From: Climacium dendroides | Lineage: Eukaryota > Streptophyta > Bryopsida > Hypnales > Climaciaceae | DNA length: 64,000 bases | Assembly (NCBI GenBank): GCA_950106755.1 | Contig: CATNNA010000005.1 | Location: 310,001-374,000 of the forward strand | Direction of reading: 5' to 3' | Part shown: piece by piece, positions 39,895 through 53,802 of the stretch | Layout: each line of letters begins with the position of its first letter | Position numbering within the stretch: the first letter of the stretch is position 1 | Made by a program: the position numbers and the translations under genes | The notes under the pieces: model-generated | What the model was told of the DNA's origin: nothing | What the model saw: only the letters and a program-made list of their open reading frames with translations | The model's database searches: none

Positions 39895-42800
39895 GAATTT
39901 GGAGGCAATGCGTGACAAATTCAACAAAATAGTATTTGGCTTGCCTTGTACTTTGAGGGTCACCATCATTTCAATCCCCTTACACAATGCCCGTATGAAA
40001 ATGAAAGCATGAAAACGTGATAACTGCAAATGTTGTAAGATACCATTTTGAAATTATTTGTAACAACTTATTTTATGGTGTCCATTGGAAAGGAATGCGT
40101 GAGAATTTCAAAAAGAAATCGACGACTTGCCTTGTACTTTGACGCCCAAACTTCAAATCTCATGCACATTGCACGTAAAAATAGGAAAGCAAAGCAATGT
40201 GGAAGTTGCCAATGCTCCAAGCCTTCCTTTTCATGTTGGAAATTGGTAATTCAAGGTCAAGAATTTGGAGGCAATGCGTGACAAATTCAACAAAATAGTA
40301 TTTGGCTTGCCTTGTACTTTGAGGGCCACCATCATTTCAATCCTCATACACAATGCCCGTATGAAAATGAAAGCATGAAAACGTGATAAATGCAAATGTT
40401 GTAAGATACCATTTTGAAATTATTTGTAACAACTTATTTGATGGTGTCCATTGGAAAGGAATGCGTGAGAATTTCAAAAAGAAATCGACGACTTGCCTTG
40501 TACTTTGACGCCCAAACTTCAAATCTCATGCACATTGCACGTAAAAATAGGAAAGCAAAGCAATGTGGAAGTTGCCAATGCTCCAAGCCTTCCTTTTCAT
40601 GTTGGAAATTGGTAATTCAAGGTCAAGAATTTGGAGGCAATGCGTGACAAATTCAACAAAATAGTATTTGGCTTGCCTTGTACTATGAGGGCCACCATCA
40701 TTTCAATCCTCATACACAATGCCCGTATGAAAATGAAAACAAGGAAACGTGATAACTGCAAATGTTGCAAGATATCATTTTGAAATTATTTGTAACAACT
40801 TATTTTATGGTGTCCATTGGAAAGGAATGCGTGAGAATTTCAAAAAGAAATCGACGACTTGCCTTGTACTTTGACGCCCAAACTTCAAATCTCATGCACA
40901 TTGCACGTAAAAATAGGAAAGCAAAGCAATGTGGAAGTTGCCAATGCTCCAAGCCTTCCTTTTCATGTTGGAAATTGGTAATTCAAGGTCAAGAATTTGG
41001 AGGCAATGCGTGACAAATTCAACAAAATAGTATTTGGCTTGCCTTGTACTATGAGGGCCACCATCATTTCAATCCTCATACACAATGCCCGTATGAAAAT
41101 GAAAGCATGAAAACGTGATAAATGCAAATGTTGGAAGATACCATTTTGAAATTATTTGTAACAACTTATTTTATGGTGTCCATTGGAATGGAATGCGTGA
41201 GAATTTCAAAAAGAAATCGACGACTTGCCTTGTACTTTGACGCCCAAACTTCAAATCTCATGCACATTGCACGTAAAAATAGGAAAGCAAAGCAATGTGG
41301 AAGTTGCCAATGCTCCAAGCCTTCCTTTTCATGTTGGAAATTGGTAATTCAAGGTCAAGAATTTGGAGGCAATGTGTGACAAATTCAACAAAATAGTATT
41401 TGGCTTGCCTTGTACTTTGGGGGCCACCATCATTTCAATCCTCATACACAATGCCCGTATGAAAATGAAAACAAGGAAACGTGATAACTGCAAATGTTGC
41501 AAGATATCATTTTGAAATTATTTGTAACAACTTATTTTATGGTGTCCATTGGAAAGGAATGCGTGAGAATTTCAAAAAGAAATCGACGACTTGCCTTGTA
41601 CTTTGACGCCCAAACTTCAAATCTCATGCACATTGCACGTAAAAATAGGAAAGCAAAGCAATGTGGAAGTTGCCAATGCTCCAAGCCTTCCTTTTCATGT
41701 TGGAAATTGGTAATTCAAGGTCAAGAATTTGGAGGCAATGTGTGACAAATTCAACAAAATAGTATTTGGCTTGCCTTGTACTTTGGGGGCCACCATCATT
41801 TCAATCCTCATACACAATGCCCGTATGAAAATGAAAACAAGGAAACGTGATAACTGCAAATGTTGCAAGATATCATTTTGAAATTATTTGTAACAACTTA
41901 TTTTATGGTGTCCATTGGAAAGGAATGCGTGAGAATTTCAAAAAGAAATCGACGACTTGCCTTGTACTTTGACGCCCAAACTTCAAATCTCATGCACATT
42001 GCACGTAAAAATAGGAAAGCAAAGCAATGTGGAAGTTGCCAATGCTCCAAGCCTTCCTTTTCATGTTGGAAATTGGTAATTCAAGGTCAAGAATTTGGAG
42101 GCAATGCGTGACAAATTCAACAAAATAGTATTTGGCTTGCCTTGTACTATGAGGGCCACCATGATTTCAATCCTCATACACAATGCCCGTATGAAAATGA
42201 AAACAAGGAAACGTGATAACTGCAAATGTTGCAAGATATCATTTTGAAATTATTTGTAACAACTTATTTTATGGTGTCCATTGGAAAGGAATGCGTGAGA
42301 ATTTCAAAAAGAAATCGACGACTTGCCTTGTACTTTGACGCCCAAACTTCAAATCTCATGCACATTGCACGTAAAAATAGGAAAGCAAAGCAATGTGGAA
42401 GTTGCCAATGCTCCAAGCCTTCCTTTTCATGTTGGAAATTGGTAATTCAAGGTCAAGAATTTGGAGGCAATGTGTGACAAATTCAACAAAATAGTATTTG
42501 GCTTGCCTTGTACTTTGAGGGTCACCATCATTTCAATCCTCATACACAATGCCCGTATGAAAATGAAAGCATGAAAACGTGATAAATGCAAATGTTGTAA
42601 GATACCATTTTGAAATTATTTGTAACAACTTATTTTATGGTGTCCATTGGAAAGGAATGCGTGAGAATTTCAAAAAGAAATCGACGACTTGCCTTGTACT
42701 TTGACGCCCAAACTTCAAATCTCATGCACATTGCACGTAAAAATAGGAAAGCAAAGCAATGTGGAAGTTGCCAATGCTCCAAGCCTTCCTTTTCATGTTG

Positions 42801-45800
42801 GAAATTGGTAATTCAAGGTCAAGAATTTGGAGGCAATGTGTGACAAATTCAACAAAATGGTATTTGGCTTGCCTTGTACTTTGAGAGCAACCATCATTTC
42901 AATCCTCATACACAATGCCCGTATGAAAATGAAAGCATGAAAACGTGATAACTGCAAATGTTGTAAGATACCATTTTGAAATTATTTGTAACAACTTATT
43001 TTATGGTGTCCATTGGAAAGGAATGCGTGAGAATTTCAAAAAGAAATCGACGACTTGCCTTGTACTTTGACGCCCAAACTTCAAATCTCATGCACATTGC
43101 ACGTAAAAATAGGAAAGCAAAGCAATGTGGAAGTTGCCAATGCTCCAAGCCTTCCTTTTCATGTTGGAAATTGGTAATTCAAGGTCAAGAATTTGGAGGC
43201 AATGCGTGACAAATTCAACAAAATAGTATTTGGCTTGCCTTGTACTATGAGGGCCACCATCATTTCAATCCTCATACACAATGCCCGTATGAAAATGAAA
43301 ACAAGGAAACGTGATAACTGCAAATGTTGCAAGATATCATTTTGAAATTATTTGTAACAACTTATTTTATGGTGTCCATTGGAAAGGAATGCGTGAGAAT
43401 TTCAAAAAGAAATCGACGACTTGCCTTGTACTTTGACGCCCAAACTTCAAATCTCATGCACATTGCACGTAAAAATAGGAAAGCAAAGCAATGTGGAAGT
43501 TGCCAATGCTCCAAGCCTTCCTTTTCATGTTGGAAATTGGTAATTCAAGGTCAAGAATTTGGAGGCAATGTGTGACAAATTCAACAAAATAGTATTTGGC
43601 TTGCCTTGTACTTTGAGGGCCACCATCATTTCAATCCTCATACACAATGCCCGTATGAAAATGAAAGCATGAAAACGTGATAAATGCAAATGTTGTAAGA
43701 TACCATTTTGAAATTATTTGTAACAACTTATTTTATGGTGTCCATTGGAAAGGAATGCGTGAGAATTTCAAAAAGAAATCGACGACTTGCCTTGTACTTT
43801 GACGCCCAAACTTCAAATCTCATGCACATTGCACGTAAAAATAGGAAAGCAAAGCAATGTGGAAGTTGCCAATGCTCCAAGCCTTCCTTTTCATGTTGGA
43901 AATTGGTAATTCAAGGTCAAGAATTTGGAGGCAATGTGTGACAAATTCAACAAAATGGTATTTGGCTTGCCTTGTACTTTGAGAGCAACCATCATTTCAA
44001 TCCTCATACACAATGCCCGTATGAAAATGAAAGCATGAAAACGTGATAAATGCAAATGTTGTAAGATACCATTTTGAAATTATTTGTAACAACTTATTTT
44101 ATGGTGTCCATTGGAAAGGAATGCGTGAGAATTTCAAAAAGAAATCGACGACTTGCCTTGTACTTTGACGCCCAAACTTCAAATCTCATGCACATTGCAC
44201 GTAAAAATAGGAAAGCAAAGCAATGTGGAAGTTGCCAATGCTCCAAGCCTTCCTTTTCATGTTGGAAATTGGTAATTCAAGGTCAAGAATTTGGAGGCAA
44301 TGCGTGACAAATTCAACAAAATAGTATTTGGCTTGCCTTGTACTTTGGGGGCCACCATCATTTCAATCCTCATACACAATGCCCGTATGAAAATGAAAAC
44401 AAGGAAACGTGATAACTGCAAATGTTGCAAGATATCATTTTGAAATTATTTGTAACAACTTATTTTATGGTGTCCATTGGAAAGGAATGCGTGAGAATTT
44501 CAAAAAGAAATCGACGACTTGCCTTGTACTTTGACGCCCAAACTTCAAATCTCATGCACATTGCACGTAAAAATAGGAAAGCAAAGCAATGTGGAAGTTG
44601 CCAATGCTCCAAGCCTTCCTTTTCATGTTGGAAATTGGTAATTCAAGGTCAAGAATTTGGAGGCAATGCGTGACAAATTCAACAAAATAGTATTTGGCTT
44701 GCCTTGTACTTTGGGGGCCACCATCATTTCAATCCTCATACACAATGCCCGTATGAAAATGAAAACAAGGAAACGTGATAACTGCAAATGTTGCAAGATA
44801 TCATTTTGAAATTATTTGTAACAACTTATTTTATGGTGTCCATTGGAAAGGAATGGGTGAGAATTTCAAAAAGAAATCGACGACTTGCCTTGTACTTTGA
44901 CGCCCAAACTTCAAATCTCATGCACATTGCACGTAAAAATAGGAAAGCAAAGCAATGTGGAAGTTGCCAATGCTCCAAGCCTTCCTTTTCATGTTGGAAA
45001 TTGGTAATTCAAGGTCAAGAATTTGGAGGCAATGTGTGACAAATTCAACAAAATGGTATTTGGCTTGCCTTGTACTTTGAGAGCAACCATCATTTCAATG
45101 CGCATACACAATGCCCGTATGAAAATGAAAGCATGAAAACGTGATAAATGCAAATGTTGTAAGATACCATTTTGAAATTATTTGTAACAACTTATTTGAT
45201 GGTGTCCATTGGAAAGGAATGCGTGAGAATTTCAAAAAGAAATCGACGACTTGCCTTGTACTTTGACGCCCAAACTTCAAATCTCATGCACATTGCACGT
45301 AAAAATAGGAAAGCAAAGCAATGTGGAAGTTGCCAATGCTCCAAGCCTTCCTTTTCATGTTGGAAATTGGTAATTCAAGGTCAAGAATTTGGAGGCAATG
45401 CGTGACAAATTCAACAAAATAGTATTTGGCTTGCCTTGTACTTTGGGGGCCACCATCATTTCAATCCTCATACACAATGCCCGTATGAAAATGAAAACAA
45501 GGAAACGTGATAACTGCAAATGTTGCAAGATATCATTTTGAAATTATTTGTAACAACTTATTTTATGGTGTCCATTGGAAAGGAATGCGTGAGAATTTCA
45601 AAAAGAAATCGACGACTTGCCTTGTACTTTGACGCCCAAACTTCAAATCTCATGCACATTGCACGTAAAAATAGGAAAGCAAAGCAATGTGGAAGTTGCC
45701 AATGCTCCAAGCCTTCCTTTTCATGTTGGAAATTGGTAATTCAAGGTCAAGAATTTGGAGGCAATGTGTGACAAATTCAACAAAATGGTATTTGGCTTGC

Positions 45801-48800
45801 CTTGTACTTTGAGAGCAACCATCATTTCAATGCGCATACACAATGCCCGTATGAAAATGAAAGCATGAAAACGTGATAAATGCAAATGTTGTAAGATACC
45901 ATTTTGAAATTATTTGTAACAACTTATTTGATGGTGTCCATTGGAAAGGAATGCGTGAGAATTTCAAAAAGAAATCGACGACTTGCCTTGTACTTTGACG
46001 CCCAAACTTCAAATCTCATGCACATTGCACGTAAAAATAGGAAAGCAAAGCAATGTGGAAGTTGCCAATGCTCCAAGCCTTCCTTTTCATGTTGGAAATT
46101 GGTAATTCAAGGTCAAGAATTTGGAGGCAATGCGTGACAAATTCAACAAAATAGTATTTGGCTTGCCTTGTACTTTGGGGGCCACCATCATTTCAATCCT
46201 CATACACAATGCCCGTATGAAAATGAAAACAAGGAAACGTGATAATTGCAAATGTTGCAAGATATCATTTTGAAATTATTTGTAACAACTTATTTTATGG
46301 TGTCCATTGGAAAGGAATGCGTGAGAATTTCAAAAAGAAATCGACGACTTGCCTTGTACTTTGACGCCCAAACTTCAAATCTCATGCACATTGCACGTAA
46401 AAATAGGAAAGCAAAGCAATGTGGAAGTTGCCAATGCTCCAAGCCTTCCTTTTCATGTTGGAAATTGGTAATTCAAGGTCAAGAATTTGGAGGCAATGTG
46501 TGACAAATTCAACAAAATGGTATTTGGCTTGCCTTGTACTTTGAGAGCAACCATCATTTCAATCCGCATACACAATGCCCGTATGAAAATGAAAGCATGA
46601 AAACGTGATAAATGCAAATGTTGTAAGATACCATTTTGAAATTATTTGTAACAACTTATTTTATGGTGTCCATTGGAAAGGAATGCGTGAGAATTTCAAA
46701 AAGAAATCGACGACTTGCCTTGTACTTTGACGCCCAAACTTCAAATCTCATGCACATTGCACGTAAAAATAGGAAAGCAAAGCAATGTGGAAGTTGCCAA
46801 TGCTCCAAGCCTTCCTTTTCATGTTGGAAATTGGTAATTCAAGGTCAAGAATTTGGAGGCAATGTGTGACAAATTCAACAAAATGGTATTTGGCTTGCCT
46901 TGTACTTTGAGAGCAACCATCATTTCAATGCGCATACACAATGCCCGTATGAAAATGAAAGCATGAAAACGTGATAAATGCAAATGTTGTAAGATACCAT
47001 TTTGAAATTATTTGTAACAACTTATTTTATGGTGTCCATTGGAAAGGAATGCGTGAGAATTTCAAAAAGAAATCGACGACTTGCCTTGTACTTTGACGCC
47101 CAAACTTCAAATCTCATGCACATTGCACGTAAAAATAGGAAAGCAAAGCAATGTGGAAGTTGCCAATGCTCCAAGCCTTCCTTTTCATGTTGGAAATTGG
47201 TAATTCAAGGTCAAGAATTTGGAGGCAATGCGTGACAAATTCAACAAAATAGTATTTGGCTTGCCTTGTACTTTGGGGGCCACCATCATTTCAATCCTCA
47301 TACACAATGCCCGTATGAAAATGAAAACAAGGAAACGTGATAACTGCAAATGTTGCAAGATATCATTTTGAAATTATTTGTAACAACTTATTTTATGGTG
47401 TCCATTGGAAAGGAATGCGTGAGAATTTCAAAAAGAAATCGACGACTTGCCTTGTACTTTGACGCCCAAACTTCAAATCTCATGCACATTGCACGTAAAA
47501 ATAGGAAAGCAAAGCAATGTGGAAGTTGCCAATGCTCCAAGCCTTCCTTTTCATGTTGGAAATTGGTAATTCAAGGTCAAGAATTTGGAGGCAATGTGTG
47601 ACAAATTCAACAAAATGGTATTTGGCTTGCCTTGTACTTTGAGAGCAACCATCATTTCAATGCGCATACACAATGCCCGTATGAAAATGAAAGCATGAAA
47701 ACGTGATAAATGCAAATGTTGTAAGATACCATTTTGAAATTATTTGTAACAACTTATTTGATGGTGTCCATTGGAAAGGAATGCGTGAGAATTTCAAAAA
47801 GAAATCGACGACTTGCCTTGTACTTTGACGCCCAAACTTCAAATCTCATGCACATTGCACGTAAAAATAGGAAAGCAAAGCAATGTGGAAGTTGCCAATG
47901 CTCCAAGCCTTCCTTTTCATGTTGGAAATTGGTAATTCAAGGTCAAGAATTTGGAGGCAATGCGTGACAAATTCAACAAAATAGTATTTGGCTTGCCTTG
48001 TACTTTGGGGGCCACCATCATTTCAATCCTCATACACAATGCCCGTATGAAAATGAAAACAAGGAAACGTGATAACTGCAAATGTTGCAAGATATCATTT
48101 TGAAATTATTTGTAACAACTTATTTTATGGTGTCCATTGGAAAGGAATGCGTGAGAATTTCAAAAAGAAATCGACGACTTGCCTTGTACTTTGACGCCCA
48201 AACTTCAAATCTCATGCACATTGCACGTAAAAATAGGAAAGCAAAGCAATGTGGAAGTTGCCAATGCTCCAAGCCTTCCTTTTCATGTTGGAAATTGGTA
48301 ATTCAAGGTCAAGAATTTGGAGGCAATGTGTGACAAATTCAACAAAATGGTATTTGGCTTGCCTTGTACTTTGAGAGCAACCATCATTTCAATGCGCATA
48401 CACAATGCCCGTATGAAAATGAAAGCATTAAAACGTGATAAATGCAAATGTTGTAAGATACCATTTTGAAATTATTTGTAACAACTTATTTGATGGTGTC
48501 CATTGGAAAGGAATGCGTGAGAATTTCAAAAAGAAATCGACGACTTGCCTTGTACTTTGACGCCCAAACTTCAAATCTCATGCACATTGCACGTAAAAAT
48601 AGGAAAGCAAAGCAATGTGGAAGTTGCCAATGCTCCAAGCCTTCCTTTTCATGTTGGAAATTGGTAATTCAAGGTCAAGAATTTGGAGGCAATGCGTGAC
48701 AAATTCAACAAAATAGTATTTGGCTTGCCTTGTACTTTGGGGGCCACCATCATTTCAATCCTCATACACAATGCCCGTATGAAAATGAAAACAAGGAAAC

Positions 48801-49044
48801 GTGATAATTGCAAATGTTGCAAGATATCATTTTGAAATTATTTGTAACAACTTATTTTATGGTGTCCATTGGAAAGGAATGCGTGAGAATTTCAAAAAGA
48901 AATCGACGACTTGCCTTGTACTTTGACGCCCAAACTTCAAATCTCATGCACATTGCACGTAAAAATAGGAAAGCAAAGCAATGTGGAAGTTGCCAATGCT
49001 CCAAGCCTTCCTTTTCATGTTGGAAATTGGTAATTCAAGGTCAA
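39895..49044. repeat. Mixed zone with entry of the right-end haplotype (units 110-134)
   Basis: Unit 110 (39,895) returns to C84/T86, a type last seen near 22.4 kb, and also has C66T. The linked set A37G, G64A, C67A, usually with C17T, first appears in unit 118 (42,823). T180G appears at unit 111 and then often from unit 124 on. Units 117-119 and 120-122 repeat a three-unit order. A197T is private to unit 113 (41,189). Confidence 0.7.
45019..46650. repeat. Duplicated block with 7-unit offset, copy 1 (units 124 to mid-128)
   Basis: Order is T180G with C82G/C84G; cluster unit; T180G with C82G/C84G; cluster unit with A130T; then a unit with C84G. The same order, including the rare A130T, recurs 2,562 bp later. 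The match ends inside unit 128, where the second copy has T180G and this one does not. Confidence 0.75.
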
Positions 49045-49212
49045 GAATTTGGAGGCAATGTGTGACAAATTCAACAAAATGGTATTTGGCTTGCCTTGTA
49101 CTTTGAGAGCAACCATCATTTCAATCCGCATACACAATGCCCGTATGAAAATGAAAGCATGAAAACGTGATAAATGCAAATGTTGTAAGATACCATTTTG
49201 AAATTATTTGTA
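47581..49212. repeat. Duplicated block with 7-unit offset, copy 2 (units 131 to mid-135)
   Basis: This matches 45,019-46,650 at an offset of exactly 2,562 bp, including both C82G/C84G units and the A130T unit (46,223-46,250 and 48,785-48,812). A private G117T lies at 48,429. The three units between the two copies do not belong to the match. Confidence 0.75.
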
Positions 49213-51240
49213 ACAACTTATTTGATGGTGTCCATTGGAAAGGAATGCGTGAGAATTTCAAAAAGAAATCGACGACTTGCCTTGTACTTTGACGCCCAAA
49301 CTTCAAATCTCATGCACATTGCACGTAAAAATAGGAAAGCAAAGCAATGTGGAAGTTGCCAATGCTCCAAGCCTTCCTTTTCATGTTGGAAATTGGTAAT
49401 TCAAGGTCAAGAATTTGGAGGCAATGTGTGACAAATTCAACAAAATGGTATTTGGCTTGCCTTGTACTTTGAGAGCAACCATCATTTCAATCCTCATACA
49501 CAATGCCCGTATGAAAATGAAAGCATGAAAACGTGATAAATGCAAATGTTGTAAGATACCATTTTGAAATTATTTGTAACAACTTATTTTATGGTGTCCA
49601 TTGGAAAGGAATGCGTGAGAATTTCAAAAAGAAATCGACGACTTGCCTTGTACTTTGACGCCCAAACTTCAAATCTCATGCACATTGCACGTAAAAATAG
49701 GAAAGCAAAGCAATGTGGAAGTTGCCAATGCTCCAAGCCTTCCTTTTCATGTTGGAAATTGGTAATTCAAGGTCAAGAATTTGGAGGCAATGTGTGACAA
49801 ATTCAACAAAATGGTATTTGGCTTGCCTTGTACTTTGAGAGCAACCATCATTTCAATCCTCATACACAATGCCCGTATGAAAATGAAAGCATGAAAACGT
49901 GATAACTGCAAATGTTGTAAGATACCATTTTGAAATTATTTGTAACAACTTATTTTATGGTGCCCATTGGAAAGGAATGCGTGAGAATTTCAAAAAGAAA
50001 TCGACGACTTGCCTTGTACTTTGACGCCCAAACTTCAAATCTCATGCACATTGCACGTAAAAATAGGAAAGCAAAGCAATGTGGAAGTTGCCAATGCTCC
50101 AAGCCTTCCTTTTCATGTTGGAAATTGGTAATTCAAGGTCAAGAATTTGGAGGCAATGCGTGACAAATTCAACAAAATAGTATTTGGCTTGCCTTGTACT
50201 ATGAGGGCCACCATCATTTCAATCCTCATACACAATGCCCGTATGAAAATGAAAACAAGGAAACGTGATAACTGCAAATGTTGCAAGATATCATTTTGAA
50301 ATTATTTGTAACAACTTATTTTATGGTGTCCATTGGAAAGGAATGCGTGAGAATTTCAAAAAGAAATCGACGACTTGCCTTGTACTTTGACGCCCAAACT
50401 TCAAATCTCATGCACATTGCACGTAAAAATAGGAAAGCAAAGCAATGTGGAAGTTGCCAATGCTCCAAGCCTTCCTTTTCATGTTGGAAATTGGTAATTC
50501 AAGGTCAAGAATTTGGAGGCAATGTGTGACAAATTCAACAAAATGGTATCTGGCTTGCCTTGTACTTTGAGAGCAACCATCATTTCAATCCTCATACACA
50601 ATGCCCGTATGAAAATGAAAGCATGAAAACGTGATAAATGCAAATGTTGTAAGATACCATTTTGAAATTATTTGTAACAACTTATTTTATGGTGTCCATT
50701 GGAAAGGAATGCGTGAGAATTTCAAAAAGAAATCGACGACTTGCCTTGTACTTTGACGCCCAAACTTCAAATCTCATGCACATTGCACGTAAAAATAGGA
50801 AAGCAAAGCAATGTGGAAGTTGCCAATGCTCCAAGCCTTCCTTTTCATGTTGGAAATTGGTAATTCAAGGTCAAGAATTTGGAGGCAATGCGTGACAAAT
50901 TCAACAAAATAGTATTTGGCTTGCCTTGTACTTTGGGGGCCACCATCATTTCAATCCTCATACACAATGCCCGTATGAAAATGAAAACAAGGAAACGTGA
51001 TAACTGCAAATGTTGCAAGATACCATTTTGAAATTATTTGTAACAACTTATTTTATGGTGTCCATTGGAAAGGAATGCGTGAGAATTTCAAAAAGAAATC
51101 GACGACTTGCCTTGTACTTTGACGCCCAAACTTCAAATCTCATGCACATTGCACGTAAAAATAGGAAAGCAAAGCAATGTGGAAGTTGCCAATGCTCCAA
51201 GCCTTCCTTTTCATGTTGGAAATTGGTAATTCAAGGTCAA
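49045..51240. repeat. Six-unit higher-order repeat R, copy 1 (units 135-140)
   Basis: Order is: C84G with T180G; right haplotype with T84/A86; A130C with T142 kept and T187C (49,963); T59A cluster unit; T42C right-haplotype unit; A62G cluster unit with C149 kept. It is followed directly by a second copy. Its composition is unrelated to higher-order repeat L at 11.7-18.3 kb, although both are six units long. Confidence 0.85.
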
Positions 51241-53436
51241 GAATTTGGAGGCAATGTGTGACAAATTCAACAAAATGGTATTTGGCTTGCCTTGTACTTT
51301 GAGAGCAACCATCATTTCAATCCGCATACACAATGCCCGTATGAAAATGAAAGCATGAAAACGTGATAAATGCAAATGTTGTAAGATACCATTTTGAAAT
51401 TATTTGTAACAACTTATTTGATGGTGTCCATTGGAAAGGAATGCGTGAGAATTTCAAAAAGAAATCGACGACTTGCCTTGTACTTTGACGCCCAAACTTC
51501 AAATCTCATGCACATTGCACGTAAAAATAGGAAAGCAAAGCAATGTGGAAGTTGCCAATGCTCCAAGCCTTCCTTTTCATGTTGGAAATTGGTAATTCAA
51601 GGTCAAGAATTTGGAGGCAATGTGTGACAAATTCAACAAAATGGTATTTGGCTTGCCTTGTACTTTGAGAGCAACCATCATTTCAATCCTCATACACAAT
51701 GCCCGTATGAAAATGAAAGCATGAAAACGTGATAAATGCAAATGTTGTAAGATACCATTTTGAAATTATTTGTAACAACTTATTTTATGGTGTCCATTGG
51801 AAAGGAATGCGTGAGAATTTCAAAAAGAAATCGACGACTTGCCTTGTACTTTGACGCCCAAACTTCAAATCTCATGCACATTGCACGTAAAAATAGGAAA
51901 GCAAAGCAATGTGGAAGTTGCCAATGCTCCAAGCCTTCCTTTTCATGTTGGAAATTGGTAATTCAAGGTCAAGAATTTGGAGGCAATGTGTGACAAATTC
52001 AACAAAATGGTATTTGGCTTGCCTTGTACTTTGAGAGCAACCATCATTTCAATCCTCATACACAATGCCCGTATGAAAATGAAAGCATGAAAACGTGATA
52101 ACTGCAAATGTTGTAAGATACCATTTTGAAATTATTTGTAACAACTTATTTTATGGTGCCCATTGGAAAGGAATGCGTGAGAATTTCAAAAAGAAATCGA
52201 CGACTTGCCTTGTACTTTGACGCCCAAACTTCAAATCTCATGCACATTGCACGTAAAAATAGGAAAGCAAAGCAATGTGGAAGTTGCCAATGCTCCAAGC
52301 CTTCCTTTTCATGTTGGAAATTGGTAATTCAAGGTCAAGAATTTGGAGGCAATGCGTGACAAATTCAACAAAATAGTATTTGGCTTGCCTTGTACTATGA
52401 GGGCCACCATCATTTCAATCCTCATACACAATGCCCGTATGAAAATGAAAACAAGGAAACGTGATAACTGCAAATGTTGCAAGATATCATTTTGAAATTA
52501 TTTGTAACAACTTATTTTATGGTGTCCATTGGAAAGGAATGCGTGAGAATTTCAAAAAGAAATCGACGACTTGCCTTGTACTTTGACGCCCAAACTTCAA
52601 ATCTCATGCACATTGCACGTAAAAATAGGAAAGCAAAGCAATGTGGAAGTTGCCAATGCTCCAAGCCTTCCTTTTCATGTTGGAAATTGGTAATTCAAGG
52701 TCAAGAATTTGGAGGCAATGTGTGACAAATTCAACAAAATGGTATCTGGCTTGCCTTGTACTTTGAGAGCAACCATCATTTCAATCCTCATACACAATGC
52801 CCGTATGAAAATGAAAGCATGAAAACGTGATAAATGCAAATGTTGTAAGATACCATTTTGAAATTATTTGTAACAACTTATTTTATGGTGTCCATTGGAA
52901 AGGAATGCGTGAGAATTTCAAAAAGAAATCGACGACTTGCCTTGTACTTTGACGCCCAAACTTCAAATCTCATGCACATTGCACGTAAAAATAGGAAAGC
53001 AAAGCAATGTGGAAGTTGCCAATGCTCCAAGCCTTCCTTTTCATGTTGGAAATTGGTAATTCAAGGTCAAGAATTTGGAGGCAATGCGTGACAAATTCAA
53101 CAAAATAGTATTTGGCTTGCCTTGTACTTTGGGGGCCACCATCATTTCAATCCTCATACACAATGCCCGTATGAAAATGAAAACAAGGAAACGTGATAAC
53201 TGCAAATGTTGCAAGATACCATTTTGAAATTATTTGTAACAACTTATTTTATGGTGTCCATTGGAAAGGAATGCGTGAGAATTTCAAAAAGAAATCGACG
53301 ACTTGCCTTGTACTTTGACGCCCAAACTTCAAATCTCATGCACATTGCACGTAAAAATAGGAAAGCAAAGCAATGTGGAAGTTGCCAATGCTCCAAGCCT
53401 TCCTTTTCATGTTGGAAATTGGTAATTCAAGGTCAA
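51241..53436. repeat. Six-unit higher-order repeat R, copy 2 (units 141-146)
   Basis: This repeats the preceding 2,196 bp unit for unit. T187C is at 52,159, exactly 2,196 after 49,963, and the T42C and C149-retaining units fall in the same places. I saw no difference between the copies by eye at the diagnostic positions. Confidence 0.85.
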
Positions 53437-53802
53437 GAATTTGGAGGCAATGTGTGACAAATTCAACAAAATGGTATCTGGCTTGCCTTGTACTTTGAGA
53501 GCAACCATCATTTCAATCCTCATACACAATGCCCGTATGAAAATGAAAGCATGAAAACGTGATAAATGCAAATGTTGTAAGATACCATTTTGAAATTATT
53601 TGTAACAACTTATTTTATGGTGTCCATTGGAAAGGAATGCGTGAGAATTTCAAAAAGAAATCGACGACTTGCCTTGTACTTTGACGCCCAAACTTCAAAT
53701 CTCATGCACATTGCACGTAAAAATAGGAAAGCAAAGCAATGTGGAAGTTGCCAATGCTCCAAGCCTTCCTTTTCATGTTGGAAATTGGTAATTCAAGGTC
53801 AA

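Noticed and set aside
40337..40522. Reverse-strand 61-codon frame, also at 45,095, 45,827, 47,657, 49,121, 51,317, 56,075 and 57,539
   Set aside because: It opens only where T180G happens to remove a reverse-strand stop, and closes again in other units. This is a chance frame in satellite DNA.
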